A DNA stretch of 64,000 bases, from positions 7,688,001-7,752,000 of the forward strand of contig NZ_CP107903.1 of assembly GCF_036013955.1 (NCBI RefSeq), given 5' to 3'. The notes beneath the pieces are model-generated. The model was not told the DNA's origin. It saw only the letters and a list, made by a program, of their open reading frames with translations, and ran no database searches. This DNA comes from Streptomyces sp. NBC_00459 (GTDB taxonomy: Bacteria; Actinomycetota; Actinomycetes; Streptomycetales; Streptomycetaceae). Position 1 is the stretch's first letter, and every line of letters starts with the position of its first letter. A program made the position numbers and the translations under genes. This document shows positions 25,322 to 34,952 of the stretch, piece by piece.

Positions 25322-26641
25322 ATGCGGAGAATCCCGGTCGACGGAAATCTCACGAGTCCGAGAATTCGACGTGTCATCGCGTCCGCGGTCACGCTCACGG
25401 CTGCCATCGGCCTTGCCGCCTGCGGGACTTCGGGGCCGTCCACCACCTCGTCCGCGAAAGGCCTGACGATGTGGGCGCTCAGCGACCAGACGATCCTCAA
25501 GGACTCTGTCGACGCCTACAACAAGGACCACCCGGAAACGAAGATCACCCTTCAGCTCTTCGCCAACGACGACTACAAGCAGAAGCTGCGCGTCGCCTTC
25601 GGGGCCGACCAGGCCCCGGACATCTTCTTCAGCTGGGGCGGCGGCGCCCTTGACGACTACGTCAAGGCCGGCAAGGTCGACGCGCTGCCGGCGGCGGACA
25701 CGGACCGGTTCACGCCGAGCGTGATGCAGAGCGCCACCTTCGGCGACAAGGTCTACGGCGTGCCCGCCAACGGCCTCGCCCCGGTCGTCCTCTACTACAA
25801 CAAGAAGGTGCTCGCCGACGCGGGCGTCGAGCCGCCGAAGACGTACGACGACCTGCTGGCGGCCGTGAAGAAGCTGAAGGCGAAGGACGTCGTGCCGCTG
25901 TCCCTCGCCGCGAACTCGAAGTGGCCGACGCTGATGTACCTGGAGTACCTGCTCGACCGCGAGGGCGGCTCCCAGGTGTTCACGGACATCGCCTCCGGTG
26001 ACGCCTCGAAGTGGAAGGACGCGTCGGTCACCAAGGCCAACCAGCGCCTCCAGGACCTGGCGAAGGCCGGCGCCTTCGGGGACAACGCCTCCTCCGTCAG
26101 TTACGACCAGGGAGCGTCCACCGCCCTGCTCTACACGGGCAAGGCGGGGATGACACTGATGGGCACCTGGGAGTACGCCAACATCGCCAAGGCCGCGCCG
26201 GACTTCCTTAAGGACGGTGACCTCGGCTACACCGCGTTCCCGTCGCTGCCCGGCGGCGCCGGCGAGGCGGACAGCATCGTGGGCAACCCCTCGAACTTCC
26301 TGTCGCTGAACTCGTCGACGAAGAACAAGGACGCCGCGCTGACCTACTTCAAGGACTACGTCCTGAACGACTCCCAGGTCGACGCCTACCTCGGGGCGGG
26401 CAGTGTGCCACCGGTCAAGGGGCTGGAGTCGAAGCTGGCGGCGGTGAAGTCGTCCACCGACAAGGAATGGCTGACCTTCGTCTACGACCTGGTGCAGAAC
26501 GCGCCGGGCTTCCAGCTCTCCTGGGACCAGGCCCTGCCGTCCGACCAGGCCGACCCGCTGCTGACCAACACCGACAAGTCGTTCCTGCGCGAGATCTCGC
26601 CCGCCGAGTTCGGCGAAAACATGAGCAGGGCGGGGTCGTGA
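25322..26641 (+). CDS. Sugar ABC transporter substrate-binding lipoprotein
   Basis: The ATG at 25322 (AAAGG upstream) gives 439 residues. The lipobox GLAAC puts the lipidated cysteine at residue 34. The mature part is a family 1 (MalE/MsmE-like) extracellular solute-binding protein: LTMWALSD, PDIFFSWGGGALDDYVKAG, and GMTLMGTWEY. It should bind an oligosaccharide released outside the cell and pass it to the two permeases that follow. The neighbouring GH3, GH43 and PL4 genes make a pectin-derived arabino- or galacto-oligosaccharide likely. No ATPase gene is present; in Streptomyces such importers often share the global MsiK ATPase. Confidence 0.93.
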   Translation: MRRIPVDGNLTSPRIRRVIASAVTLTAAIGLAACGTSGPSTTSSAKGLTMWALSDQTILKDSVDAYNKDHPETKITLQLFANDDYKQKLRVAFGADQAPDIFFSWGGGALDDYVKAGKVDALPAADTDRFTPSVMQSATFGDKVYGVPANGLAPVVLYYNKKVLADAGVEPPKTYDDLLAAVKKLKAKDVVPLSLAANSKWPTLMYLEYLLDREGGSQVFTDIASGDASKWKDASVTKANQRLQDLAKAGAFGDNASSVSYDQGASTALLYTGKAGMTLMGTWEYANIAKAAPDFLKDGDLGYTAFPSLPGGAGEADSIVGNPSNFLSLNSSTKNKDAALTYFKDYVLNDSQVDAYLGAGSVPPVKGLESKLAAVKSSTDKEWLTFVYDLVQNAPGFQLSWDQALPSDQADPLLTNTDKSFLREISPAEFGENMSRAGS

Positions 26642-27537
26642 CACTCACCACCCCGGCGCGCCGGTCAGGAGGCTCCGGCCTCCTGATGGCCGCCCCCGCC
26701 CTGCTGCTGTTCGGGCTGTTCGGGCTGGTCCCCCTCGCGGGAGTCGTGGTGCTCGGCCTCACCCGATGGGACGGCCTGGGCTCCATCGGCTGGGCCGGCT
26801 TCGCCAACTGGAGCGCTGTGCTGGCCGACGGCGCCACCTGGCAGGCGCTGGGTCTCACCGTCAAGGTGATGGCCGTGAGCTGGCTGGTCCAGACGCCGAT
26901 CGCGCTCGCCCTAGGCGTCTTCCAGGCACCGAGGGGGAGGTTGCGGGCCCTGTTCGCCGTGCTGTTCTTCCTGCCGCTGCTCCTGTCGGCGGTGGCGATC
27001 GGACTGACCTGGCAGGCGCTCCTCGACCCGTCCTTCGGCATCGGCGCCACCCCCGGCCTGCACTGGCTGGCCGAGCCGCTGCTGGGCTCGCCCGACCTGG
27101 CCCTGTACACGGTGATCTTCGTGATCGCCTGGCAGTTCGTGCCGTTCCACGCCCTGCTCTACCAAGCCGGGATACGGCAGATCCCCACCGCCCTCTACGA
27201 GGCCGCCGCCCTCGACGGCGCCGGGCCGGTGACCCGCTTCCTGCACATCACCGTGCCGCAGCTGAAGTACACGATGGTCACCTCCAGCACCCTCATGCTC
27301 GTCGGCTCCCTGACCTACTTCGACCTGGTCTTCGTCCTGTCGGGCGGGACCGGCGGCCCCGGCACCGCCACCCGAGTCCTTCCCCTCGCCATGTACATCA
27401 CCGGATTCCAGGCCCACGACATGGGCCGCGCCAGCGCCGTCGCCACCCTTCTGGTGGTCTTCGGCCTCGGCCTGTCGCTGCTGATGACCCGCCTGTCCGG
27501 CTTCACCCGGATGGACAGCCAGCAGGAGGGCATGTGA
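26638..27537 (+). CDS. Sugar ABC transporter permease (MalF-like)
   Basis: A 299-residue membrane protein with six helices and the EAA loop YEAAALDGAGPVTRFLHITVPQL, which docks the ATPase. It starts with GTG overlapping the TGA of the binding-protein gene (GTGA), so the two are coupled. It forms the channel with the next permease. Confidence 0.94.
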   Translation: MTLTTPARRSGGSGLLMAAPALLLFGLFGLVPLAGVVVLGLTRWDGLGSIGWAGFANWSAVLADGATWQALGLTVKVMAVSWLVQTPIALALGVFQAPRGRLRALFAVLFFLPLLLSAVAIGLTWQALLDPSFGIGATPGLHWLAEPLLGSPDLALYTVIFVIAWQFVPFHALLYQAGIRQIPTALYEAAALDGAGPVTRFLHITVPQLKYTMVTSSTLMLVGSLTYFDLVFVLSGGTGGPGTATRVLPLAMYITGFQAHDMGRASAVATLLVVFGLGLSLLMTRLSGFTRMDSQQEGM

Positions 27538-28472
27538 GCACCACCGTGACCAAGGCCCGCCACTCCCGTACGGTCACCGGCCCCGAGCGCGCCGGCGATC
27601 GGCCGACGCCACCCACGCGGCCCGGCACCCACCGACGCCGCGCAGCGGCCTTCGGCGCCGTGCGCCGCGCCCTCACCGGCGGCACCACACTCCTGTGGGC
27701 CGCGATCGTCGTCGTACCCGTGTACTGGCTGGTGGTGACCAGTCTGCGCACCCGCGCCGACTTCACCGCCGACAGCCCACTCGCCCTGCCCGGCCACCCG
27801 ACGCTCGACAACTACCGGACCGTCCTCGCCGGCGACTTCACGACCTACCTGCTCAACAGCGTGTTCGTGACCGTCGCCACGGTCGTCCTGACCATGGCCT
27901 TCGCCCTCATGGCCGCCTTCGCGATCGTCCGGGGCGCCGGCAGCCGGCTCTCCCGGGTGTCCTTCCGGCTGTACCTGCTGGGCCTGGCGATCCCTCTCCA
28001 GGCGGTGATCATCCCGGTCTATCTGCTGATCATCAGGATGCGGCTGTACGACAGTCTGCTCGCGATCGTCCTGCCCTCGGCCGCCTTCGCGCTGCCGATC
28101 ACGGTGATGATCCTGGTCAGCTTCCTGCGTGACGTGCCCCGTTCGCTCTTCGAGGCGATGATCGTCGACGGGGCCGGTGACTGGCGCATGCTCTGGTCGC
28201 TCGCCGCGCCCCTGGCCCGCCCGGCCCTGATGACGGTCGCCGTCTACGACGGTCTGCAGGTCTGGAACGGCTTCCTGTTCCCGCTCATCCTCACCCAGAG
28301 CGGTGACAGGGCCGTACTCCCGCTGGCACTGACCCTCTACCGGGGCCAGTTCGGCATCGACGTACCGGCCACGATGGCCGCGGTGGTGCTCTCCACGCTG
28401 CCGATGTTCGCGCTGTTCGTCCTCGCCCGACGCCAGCTCGTCGCCGGTCTCACCGCCGGCTTCTCCAAGTAA
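27534..28472 (+). CDS. Sugar ABC transporter permease (MalG-like)
   Basis: A 312-residue membrane protein. A basic 40-residue N-terminus precedes six helices. The EAA loop reads FEAMIVDGAGDWRMLWSLAAPLARP. It overlaps the previous gene by four bases (GTGA). It is followed 92 bases later by the GH3 gene on the same strand, so the importer and the glycosidase are probably one operon. A small CCGGGC/GCCCGG hairpin at 28507-28525 could attenuate between them. Confidence 0.94.
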   Translation: MSTTVTKARHSRTVTGPERAGDRPTPPTRPGTHRRRAAAFGAVRRALTGGTTLLWAAIVVVPVYWLVVTSLRTRADFTADSPLALPGHPTLDNYRTVLAGDFTTYLLNSVFVTVATVVLTMAFALMAAFAIVRGAGSRLSRVSFRLYLLGLAIPLQAVIIPVYLLIIRMRLYDSLLAIVLPSAAFALPITVMILVSFLRDVPRSLFEAMIVDGAGDWRMLWSLAAPLARPALMTVAVYDGLQVWNGFLFPLILTQSGDRAVLPLALTLYRGQFGIDVPATMAAVVLSTLPMFALFVLARRQLVAGLTAGFSK

Positions 28473-28564
28473 CCCCATTCATCGGGCGATTCGCTTCGAC
28501 CGGAGGCCGGGCCGTGCGCGCCCGGTCCCGTCGGCGTGCCCGGGCACCACCCGAGGAGTCGTGA

Positions 28565-30919
28565 ATGACCACCACCATGCCGGACCACGGCGGAGCCCTC
28601 CCGCAGAAGGACGACCAGCCCTGGACGGACCCCGCCCTGCCGACCCCGGACCGCGTCGAGGCACTCCTCGCCCGGCTCACCCTCCCCGAGAAGGTCGCCC
28701 AGCTCAGCAGCGCCTGGGAGGACGTCGAGCCGGCCGGCCCCGAAGTGGCCCCCGGCACCAGCATCTTCGACCGCGTCGGCGACCTCACCGAGACCGCCCG
28801 CCACGGCCTCGGCCAGCTCACCCGCCCCTACGGCACCCTGCCCCGGCCCGCCCTTGAGCACGCCGAGGCCCTGGCCGGGCGCCAGCGGCAGATCGTGGAC
28901 CAGAACAGGTTCGGCATCCCGGCCATGGCGCACGACGAGTGCCTCACCGGGTTCACCGCCTACGGGGCGACGATCTACCCCACCTCCCTGGGGATGGCGG
29001 CCACCTTCGACCCGGACCTCGTCCGCCGGGTCGGCGCGGCCATCGGCGCCGACATGGCCGAGGCCGGCGTCCATCAGGGGCTCGCCCCCGTCGTCGACGT
29101 CATCCGCGACTACCGCTGGGGCCGGTGCGAGGAGACCTACGGTGAGGACCCCTACCTGGTGGGCGAGATGGGGGAGGCCTACGTCACCGGTCTGCAGAGC
29201 GCCGGTGTGTACGCCACCCTCAAGCACTTCGCCGGATACTCCGCCTCCATGGGCGGCCGCAACCACGCCCCCGTGCACGCCGGTCGCCGCGAACTCCTGG
29301 ACGTCATCCTGCCGCCCTTCGAGCGCCTCGTCGCCGCGGGCGTGGGCTCGGTCATGAACTCGTACGCCGAGATCGACGGCGAGGCGCCCGCCGCCAGCCG
29401 ATGGCTGCTGACCGAAGTCCTGCGCGAGACATGGGGTTTCGAGGGCACCGTCGTCTCCGACTACTGGTCCCTGCCCTTCCTGGTGAGCGCCCACCGGGTG
29501 GCCGCCGACCTGCCCGACGCCGGGGCGCTCGCCCTGAGTGCCGGGATGGACGTCGAGCTGCCCGACCAGCGCGGCTTCGGCGACGCCCTCGTGCACGCCG
29601 TTCAACAGGGGCTGGTGGACGAGGAGTTCGTCGACCGGGCGGTGCGCCGGGTGCTGCGGCAGAAGGTGGCGCTCGGGCTGATGGACCCCGATTGGGACCC
29701 ACGGCCCCCGGCCCTGCGCGTGGGCGAACTCGACCTGGACAAGCCGGAGAACCGCGGACTGGCCTACGCCGTGGCACAGTCGAGCGCCGTCCTGCTGTCG
29801 AACGACGGGACGCTGCCCCTGCCGTCCGGCGGCCGGATCGCGCTGATCGGCCCGTGCGCCGACGACGTCCGCACCATGTTCGGCTGCTACAGCTTCCCCA
29901 ACCACGTCCTGGCCCAGCGCGACGACCTCGGCAACGGCGTCGACGCGGTCTCCCTGCGTACCGCGCTGTCCGACGAACTCCCTTCCGTGCAATGGGAGTT
30001 CGCCCAGGGATGCCCGATCCGGGACGAGGACCGTTCCGGGATCCCGGACGCGGTGACGGCCTCCTCGGCGGCCGACCTCACCGTCCTGGTCGTCGGCGAC
30101 AAGGCGGGCATGTTCGGCATCGGCACCTCGGGCGAGGGCTGCGACGTGGAGGACCTGCGGCTGCCCGGCGTCCAGGAGGAGCTGGTGGAGGCGGTCCTGG
30201 CGACCGGGAAGCCCGTCGTGGTGGTCGTCAACAGCGGCCGGCCCTACGCCGTGGGACGGTTCGCCCCCGCCGCCGCAGCCATGGTGCAGGTCTTCCTGCC
30301 GGGTGAGGAGGGCGGCCGGGCCGTCGCCCAACTCCTGTCCGGACGGGCCAACTTCAGCGGCAGACTCCCCGTACAGATCCCCAACTCGCCCGGCGGGCAG
30401 CCGTACACCTATCTTCACTCCCCGCTCGGTGACCGGCAGAGCTTCCTGTCCAACCTCGACCCCACACCCGCGTTCCCCTTCGGCCACGGACTGTCGTACA
30501 CCACGTTCGAGACCGATCTGCTGACCGTCGACCGCGAACAGGTGCCGACGGACGGTGAGTTCACGGCCAGTGTGCGGCTGCGCAACACGGGCGCGGTCGC
30601 GGGCGCCGAGACGGTCCAGTTGTACGCCGTCGACCCGGTGGCCCAGGTGACCCGGCCGGTGCGCTTCCTGCTCGGGTTCGCCAAGGTCGTCCTCGCTCCC
30701 GGTGAGCAGGCGACTGTCCGCTTCCATGTCCACACCGACCGCCTGGCCTTCACGGGCCTGGACGGCCGGCGGATCGTCGAGGCCGGGGAGATCCTGCTAC
30801 ACGCGGGCTCCTCCAGCCTGGACACACCGGTGCGCGAGTCCGTACGGCTGGTCGGGGCGGAACGGGACACGCCGGTCCTGCGACACCACGCCGTGCCCGT
30901 GACGGTCGAGCGGGGCTGA
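28565..30919 (+). CDS. GH3 glycosidase (beta-xylosidase / beta-glucosidase / arabinofuranosidase group)
   Basis: A 784-residue glycoside hydrolase family 3 enzyme without a signal peptide, so it should cleave imported oligosaccharides inside the cell. The N-terminal TIM-barrel has AHDECLTGFTAYGATIYP, RCEETYGEDPYLVGEMG and KHFAGYSAS. The nucleophile aspartate is Asp299 in VVSDYWSL. The second alpha/beta domain follows from about residue 400, and a fibronectin-III-like domain closes the protein (FPFGHGLSYTTF onward). The HDECLTGF block is typical of bacterial xylosidase-like GH3 enzymes. Exact sugar specificity cannot be read. GAGGAG lies upstream of the ATG. Confidence 0.93.
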   Translation: MTTTMPDHGGALPQKDDQPWTDPALPTPDRVEALLARLTLPEKVAQLSSAWEDVEPAGPEVAPGTSIFDRVGDLTETARHGLGQLTRPYGTLPRPALEHAEALAGRQRQIVDQNRFGIPAMAHDECLTGFTAYGATIYPTSLGMAATFDPDLVRRVGAAIGADMAEAGVHQGLAPVVDVIRDYRWGRCEETYGEDPYLVGEMGEAYVTGLQSAGVYATLKHFAGYSASMGGRNHAPVHAGRRELLDVILPPFERLVAAGVGSVMNSYAEIDGEAPAASRWLLTEVLRETWGFEGTVVSDYWSLPFLVSAHRVAADLPDAGALALSAGMDVELPDQRGFGDALVHAVQQGLVDEEFVDRAVRRVLRQKVALGLMDPDWDPRPPALRVGELDLDKPENRGLAYAVAQSSAVLLSNDGTLPLPSGGRIALIGPCADDVRTMFGCYSFPNHVLAQRDDLGNGVDAVSLRTALSDELPSVQWEFAQGCPIRDEDRSGIPDAVTASSAADLTVLVVGDKAGMFGIGTSGEGCDVEDLRLPGVQEELVEAVLATGKPVVVVVNSGRPYAVGRFAPAAAAMVQVFLPGEEGGRAVAQLLSGRANFSGRLPVQIPNSPGGQPYTYLHSPLGDRQSFLSNLDPTPAFPFGHGLSYTTFETDLLTVDREQVPTDGEFTASVRLRNTGAVAGAETVQLYAVDPVAQVTRPVRFLLGFAKVVLAPGEQATVRFHVHTDRLAFTGLDGRRIVEAGEILLHAGSSSLDTPVRESVRLVGAERDTPVLRHHAVPVTVERG

Positions 30920-30945
30920 GCGAGCCCCTCCCCGGCGCGTGAGGA

Positions 30946-30982
30946 GGCGGCGCCCCCGGTCGGACCGACCGGGGGCGCCGCC
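30946..30982. terminator. Very strong bidirectional terminator hairpin
   Basis: An 18-bp perfect inverted repeat (30946-30963 and 30965-30982; left arm GGCGGCGCCCCCGGTCGG) is followed by TTT. It lies between the GH3 gene and the convergent sialidase-fold gene and should stop transcription from both sides. Confidence 0.9.
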
Positions 30983-31001
30983 TTTGTGCCGTGTCGTGGA
31001 C

Positions 31002-33218
31002 CTAGCTGCGGGTCCACGTCTGGTTCGCGGTGCCCAGACCGGTCCAGAGCTGGACCTTCGCGCCGTTCCCCGTGCCCGCGCCGGTCACGTCGACGACCAG
31101 GCCGTTGGAGCGGTTGACGACGGTGCCGTCGACCCGGAAGGCCCACCGCTGGCTGGTCTTTCCGTTGCAGGCCCACAGGATGACCTTGGTGCCCGTGGTG
31201 GTGCCGTCGGCGTTCGCGGCCAGGCACTTGCCGGAGACCCGGAGTTCACCCGCCGACGTCCGGGTGATGGTCTGGTTGGCGTTGCCCGAGCAGGAGTAGA
31301 TCTGCACCTGCACGCCCGTCTGGCCGTTCGGGACGTCGAGGCAGCGCCCGGACCCGGTGCCCTTCAGGGTGAACGTCGAGGCCGTGGGGAGCGGGTCCGC
31401 GACCGGCAGCCACTCCTGGGAGCCGTCGGAGGCCGACGCCGCCAGGGTGACGGAACCGTCCGCGGTCGCCCCGGTCATGTACAGGCTGGTGTTACGGACC
31501 GAGCGGAGCCTGTAGTACCCGTCGGAGGTCGCGACGAGGGTCCACTTCTTGTCGGTCGCGTCCTCGTCGACCCACTGGGTCAGCTTCTGCCCGGCCGTCG
31601 CGCTGCCGCTCCAGATGCCGACCGCGCGGCCCCCGGACCTGTTGAGCAGCGTGACGTCGGCTCCCTTCTCCGTCAGGTGCCAGCGCTGGGTGCCGACGGC
31701 GGAGTCCGTGGCGAGGACGATGTCGGGGGTGTTCCCGGTGAGGTTCGCGTCCTGCGTCCTGCCGGCCGCGGTGGACAGGACCTGCCCGGTCAGCCGGTTG
31801 ACGAGGCTGTAGTAGGCGCCGTCGGAGCTGCCGAGGTCGACGTCGGCGTACTTCACGGGGCCGACACTGCCGCCGCTCCAGGAGGCCTGGAGGATCAGCA
31901 GGCGTCCCGTGCCGTCGACGTACTGCAGGTTGCGGCTGTACCCGGAGGCGATGGGCGTCTGGTACTGCTTCCAGGTGCCGGTGCTCAGCCCGGACTCGTT
32001 CACCCAGACACTGCCGCTGCCGGAGGCGTTGTAGACGATCCGGCCGTCGGGCATGGGCAGGAGGACCGGACTGCCGCCGGTGGACAGGCTGTTCCCGCCC
32101 GAGGGCACGGGCAGCGAGGTGATCGCCGCGTCCGTGGCCGAGAAGAACTTCGTCGGGTCGTCGGAGATCCGGTAGCGGACGTTGGTGCCGCCGCCCCACC
32201 ACTCGTACGTCAGAAGCCACTTGCCGTCGGTCGTCGGGGCGACGGTCGTCATCCCCGGACGGCCGCCGCCGATCTCCGTCTTGCCGCCGCCCATGCTCAC
32301 CGTGGAGCCCGGGACGTCGACGACCGGGCTGCTCCAGGTCGTGCCGCTGCCGCCGTCCCAGGTCCGGTGGACGAGGATCTGGCCCCGGGAGTCCGTCGCC
32401 GTGCCGTTGTCCGGGTCCAGGGTCGGGGCGCCGGTGCTGGTGTCGTAGCCCGTGTAGTCCTTCTCGTCGGAGTAGTAGGCGATGAGCTTGCCCTGGTGGG
32501 CGAGCAGATGGGGTTCCCAGATCGGGTCGACCTGGGCCTCGGTGTTGGCGTTCGAGACGCGCCCGATGCTGCCCGCGCTGCCGCCCTGCCAGCCGCCGGC
32601 GGCGATGATGTTCTTGAAGCTCCAGGTCGCCCCGTCGTCCGTGCTGGCGTACAGGGCGAGCGCGACGTCCGCGCGGTCGCCGTCACCGGTCGGTGTCCAG
32701 CTGGAGTTCGCCGCCTTCTGCTCCTGGTAGTAGTGGTCGTCGCCCGAGACGATGCTCGCCAGCAGCAGCGTGCCCGCGCTCATGGAACCGACGGCCTGGG
32801 GGAGCACGTAGAGATACGGGTTGGTCCAGTTGCTCGTGTACTTCGCGTACGCGGAGTCGCTGGAGAGCAGGGCGGGGGCCCTGACATCGGCCAGCTTCGC
32901 CCAGGTCGTGCCGTCGTCGTCGCTCTTGTGGACGGGCATCGTCTGCCCCACCGGAGCGGTCTGGCTGTTCTCGAACGCCGCCACGATCCGGCCGCTCGGC
33001 AGCTGGGCCGACTTCGGGTAGAGCACGCAGGGGCTCTTGTTGCACGCGGCGGTGTTGTCCGCCGTATACAGGTTCGCGGGACTCGGCTGATACGCCGACG
33101 CGGTCGTCGCGGAGGCGATGGCGAAAGCCGCGCCTATTGCGAAGGCGGTCGCCGAGGCGAAAACATTTCGCGCCCAGGGTCTTTTCAACGCTTTTCCTTT
33201 CACAAGGGGAGCACGCAC
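31002..33218 (-). CDS. Secreted sialidase-fold hydrolase with C-terminal ricin-type domains (GH93/GH33-like)
   Basis: Up to 738 residues. A signal peptide ends near ASA at about 42. Residues about 45-370 form a propeller-like domain with two clear Asp boxes (KSDDDGTTW and STDDGATW) as in sialidase-fold enzymes. Residues about 375-505 are one ricin-like unit (YYSLVNRLTGQVL), and about 515-738 a second, CBM13-like unit (GRCLDVPNGQTGVQVQIYSC). In this locus a GH93 exo-arabinanase role is the best guess, but a true sialidase or another exo-enzyme is possible. The GTG at 33218 lacks a good ribosome binding site. A TTG 11 codons later (LKRPWARN) has AAAGGA about 6 bases upstream and may be the real start. 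Confidence 0.82.
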   Translation of the reverse strand: MRAPLVKGKALKRPWARNVFASATAFAIGAAFAIASATTASAYQPSPANLYTADNTAACNKSPCVLYPKSAQLPSGRIVAAFENSQTAPVGQTMPVHKSDDDGTTWAKLADVRAPALLSSDSAYAKYTSNWTNPYLYVLPQAVGSMSAGTLLLASIVSGDDHYYQEQKAANSSWTPTGDGDRADVALALYASTDDGATWSFKNIIAAGGWQGGSAGSIGRVSNANTEAQVDPIWEPHLLAHQGKLIAYYSDEKDYTGYDTSTGAPTLDPDNGTATDSRGQILVHRTWDGGSGTTWSSPVVDVPGSTVSMGGGKTEIGGGRPGMTTVAPTTDGKWLLTYEWWGGGTNVRYRISDDPTKFFSATDAAITSLPVPSGGNSLSTGGSPVLLPMPDGRIVYNASGSGSVWVNESGLSTGTWKQYQTPIASGYSRNLQYVDGTGRLLILQASWSGGSVGPVKYADVDLGSSDGAYYSLVNRLTGQVLSTAAGRTQDANLTGNTPDIVLATDSAVGTQRWHLTEKGADVTLLNRSGGRAVGIWSGSATAGQKLTQWVDEDATDKKWTLVATSDGYYRLRSVRNTSLYMTGATADGSVTLAASASDGSQEWLPVADPLPTASTFTLKGTGSGRCLDVPNGQTGVQVQIYSCSGNANQTITRTSAGELRVSGKCLAANADGTTTGTKVILWACNGKTSQRWAFRVDGTVVNRSNGLVVDVTGAGTGNGAKVQLWTGLGTANQTWTRS

Positions 33219-33291
33219 CCTCGTTCCATAAAGGGGAGCGTCGGGATGCGGGACAGAGGCCCAGTATTGGTAAGGGATATCCCACTGTCAC

Positions 33292-33314
33292 CGAAACATT
33301 GCGAAAGGGTTTCG
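33292..33314. promoter_or_regulatory. Overlapping CGAAA/TTTCG palindromes between LacI gene and hydrolase
   Basis: CGAAA-GGG-TTTCG occupies 33302-33314. A second, wider pair, CGAAAC (33292-33297) and GTTTCG (33309-33314), overlaps it. The site is in the 108-base gap just downstream of the LacI gene and upstream of the sialidase-fold gene, where a repressor would be expected to act. Confidence 0.6.
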
Positions 33315-33326
33315 TGGAAAAACGGG

Positions 33327-34367
33327 CTACGCGGTATTGACGCGGCGGCGAACGGACGTCGAGGTCCGCAGAACGAGCTCCGTGGCGAGCTCGATACGCC
33401 CGGACGCGGGTGGCCGGCCCTCGGCGAGGTCCATGAGCACCCGGGTCGCCTCACGCCCCAGTTCCTCGAACGGCTGCCGCACCGCGCTCAGCGGCGGGCA
33501 GGCCATGGCCGCCACCAGGGTGTCGTCGAAGGACATGACCGACAGATCTCCGGGTACGGCCAGTCCCCGCTGCCGGGTGGCCTCCAGCACGCCGAGCGCC
33601 TGGGCGTCACTGGCCGCGAAGACCGCCGTGGGCGGATCGTCCGCCCGCAGGATCTGGAGGCTCGCGGTGAGCGCCTCGGCGTAGTCGAAGTCGGTGGAAC
33701 GCACGATCGTCGGGTCGTAGTCGATACCGGCCTCGTCCAGCGCGGCCCGATAGCCGTGCAGGCGTGCCGCCCCGGCCAGGGAGTGCGAGCGGCCCGCGAC
33801 CATGCCGATCCGGCTGTGCCCCAGCCCCAGCAGGTGCTGAACCGCCTCCCGGGCCCCGCTCCAGTTCGTCACCCCGATGCTGGGAATGTCCTGAGAGGGT
33901 GCGCTGAGCGGGTCGATCAGCACCACCGGCAGCCGTTGCTCGACGATCCGCCGCTGGTCCTCCTCGGCGAGCATCGAGATCACGATCACGATTCCCGCCG
34001 CGCCGAGCGCCACGCACTCCTCCAGCCACGCGGAGATCGACCGCCGGCTCGTCGTCCCCGTGACCACGTCGATGCCGAGCTCACCCGCGGCGTCCACGAT
34101 GCCCCGGACGACCTCCAGCGTGTACGGGCCGGACAGGTCACGGAAGACGACGATGATCTGCCGGGGCGTCGCCGGATCCCGCTCCCACAGGCGGACGTAC
34201 CCGTACCGGTCCAGCAGCTCCTCGACCCGGACCCGGGTCGCCGCGCCCACGTCCCGCCGCCGGTGCACCACCTTGGACACGGTGCTCAGCGAGACCCCCG
34301 CCTCGGCGGCGACGCTCGTGAGCAGACCGTGCTGCGCTTCCTGGCGGTCCTTGCCTCGCTCTGTCAC
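33327..34367 (-). CDS. LacI-family transcriptional regulator
   Basis: The GTG at 34367 gives 346 residues. Residues about 15-60 are the LacI headpiece (TSVAAEAGVSLSTVSKVVHRRRDVGAATRVRVEEL, an atypical hinge ending YVRLWERD). The rest is a periplasmic-binding-protein-like effector domain (AAGIVIVISMLAEEDQRRIVEQRLPVVLID, SIGVTNWSGAREAVQHLLGLGH, SVMSFDDTLVAAMACPPLSAV). It should repress the surrounding pectin-side-chain genes until a sugar binds. CGAAA-N3-TTTCG palindromes before its own downstream neighbour and before the sugar transporter are candidate operators. No strong ribosome binding site decides the start. Confidence 0.92.
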   Translation of the reverse strand: MTERGKDRQEAQHGLLTSVAAEAGVSLSTVSKVVHRRRDVGAATRVRVEELLDRYGYVRLWERDPATPRQIIVVFRDLSGPYTLEVVRGIVDAAGELGIDVVTGTTSRRSISAWLEECVALGAAGIVIVISMLAEEDQRRIVEQRLPVVLIDPLSAPSQDIPSIGVTNWSGAREAVQHLLGLGHSRIGMVAGRSHSLAGAARLHGYRAALDEAGIDYDPTIVRSTDFDYAEALTASLQILRADDPPTAVFAASDAQALGVLEATRQRGLAVPGDLSVMSFDDTLVAAMACPPLSAVRQPFEELGREATRVLMDLAEGRPPASGRIELATELVLRTSTSVRRRVNTA

Positions 34368-34575
34368 CCGATGTCCGTTCCGTGCGCCGAACACCGATGC
34401 GTCGGACCGCACCGTGCAACCGGCCAGAAATCTCGCCGCAAGGTAACGGGGCCTCGTACACCTGGGCAAGAGCGAAGCGCGCGGCCGTGACCTGCAGGGC
34501 GCCCGTTTCCGGACCACCGCGACCGTGAGGGGACGGTCTGGATGGCGGTCCGGAGCGAACGACAGACGACCGCGA

Positions 34576-34890
34576 TCAGGATCGCGGCATCCGCACGACC
34601 GCGACCCCGCCCTCCAGATCCACCGTCGTCCGGTTCGGCGGCGCCCCGTCCTCCTCGTCGTCCCGCAGGAGCAGCGACGACTGGCGCTCCTTGAGTTCGT
34701 TCTGCTTCCCGGGGGAGAAGGTCGCGTGGAGTTGTTCGAACCCGGTTGCCGAAATCTGGCCTTGGCGGGCGCTGTTGCGCCAGGGGAGCCATCCGGCCCG
34801 CCCGACCCGCATCAGCAACTGGTCCGCGAAGGCGGTGGCGGTCAGCAGGATGACCAGCCCCGGCAAGGTCATGAAGACGGCGAATCCCAT
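34576..34890 (-). CDS. Small single-pass membrane protein, DUF6191-like
   Basis: 104 residues from the ATG at 34890, which has TGGAGG 4-5 bases upstream. Residues 1-25 are one membrane helix (MGFAVFMTLPGLVILLTATA). The rest is a hydrophilic cytosolic tail with GFEQLHATFSPGKQNELKER and an acidic LLRDDEEDG. This matches a common Streptomyces family without known function. It stands on the same strand as the LacI gene and the beta-helix protein. Confidence 0.72.
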   Translation of the reverse strand: MGFAVFMTLPGLVILLTATAFADQLLMRVGRAGWLPWRNSARQGQISATGFEQLHATFSPGKQNELKERQSSLLLRDDEEDGAPPNRTTVDLEGGVAVVRMPRS

Positions 34891-34952
34891 GCCTCCAGTA
34901 TCCGGAGCGGGGGCCGGCGCCGACAGGCTTCGGCCGCCCCGAATCAGCCAGC

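Noticed and set aside
30939..34490. Long plus-strand open frame opposite the sialidase-fold and LacI genes
   Set aside because: It is antisense to two clear genes, has biased low-complexity composition and no motif.
34367..34517. Longer LacI-family protein starting about 50 codons earlier
   Set aside because: The extra residues are Arg/Cys-rich with no family match. The headpiece begins directly after the GTG at 34367.
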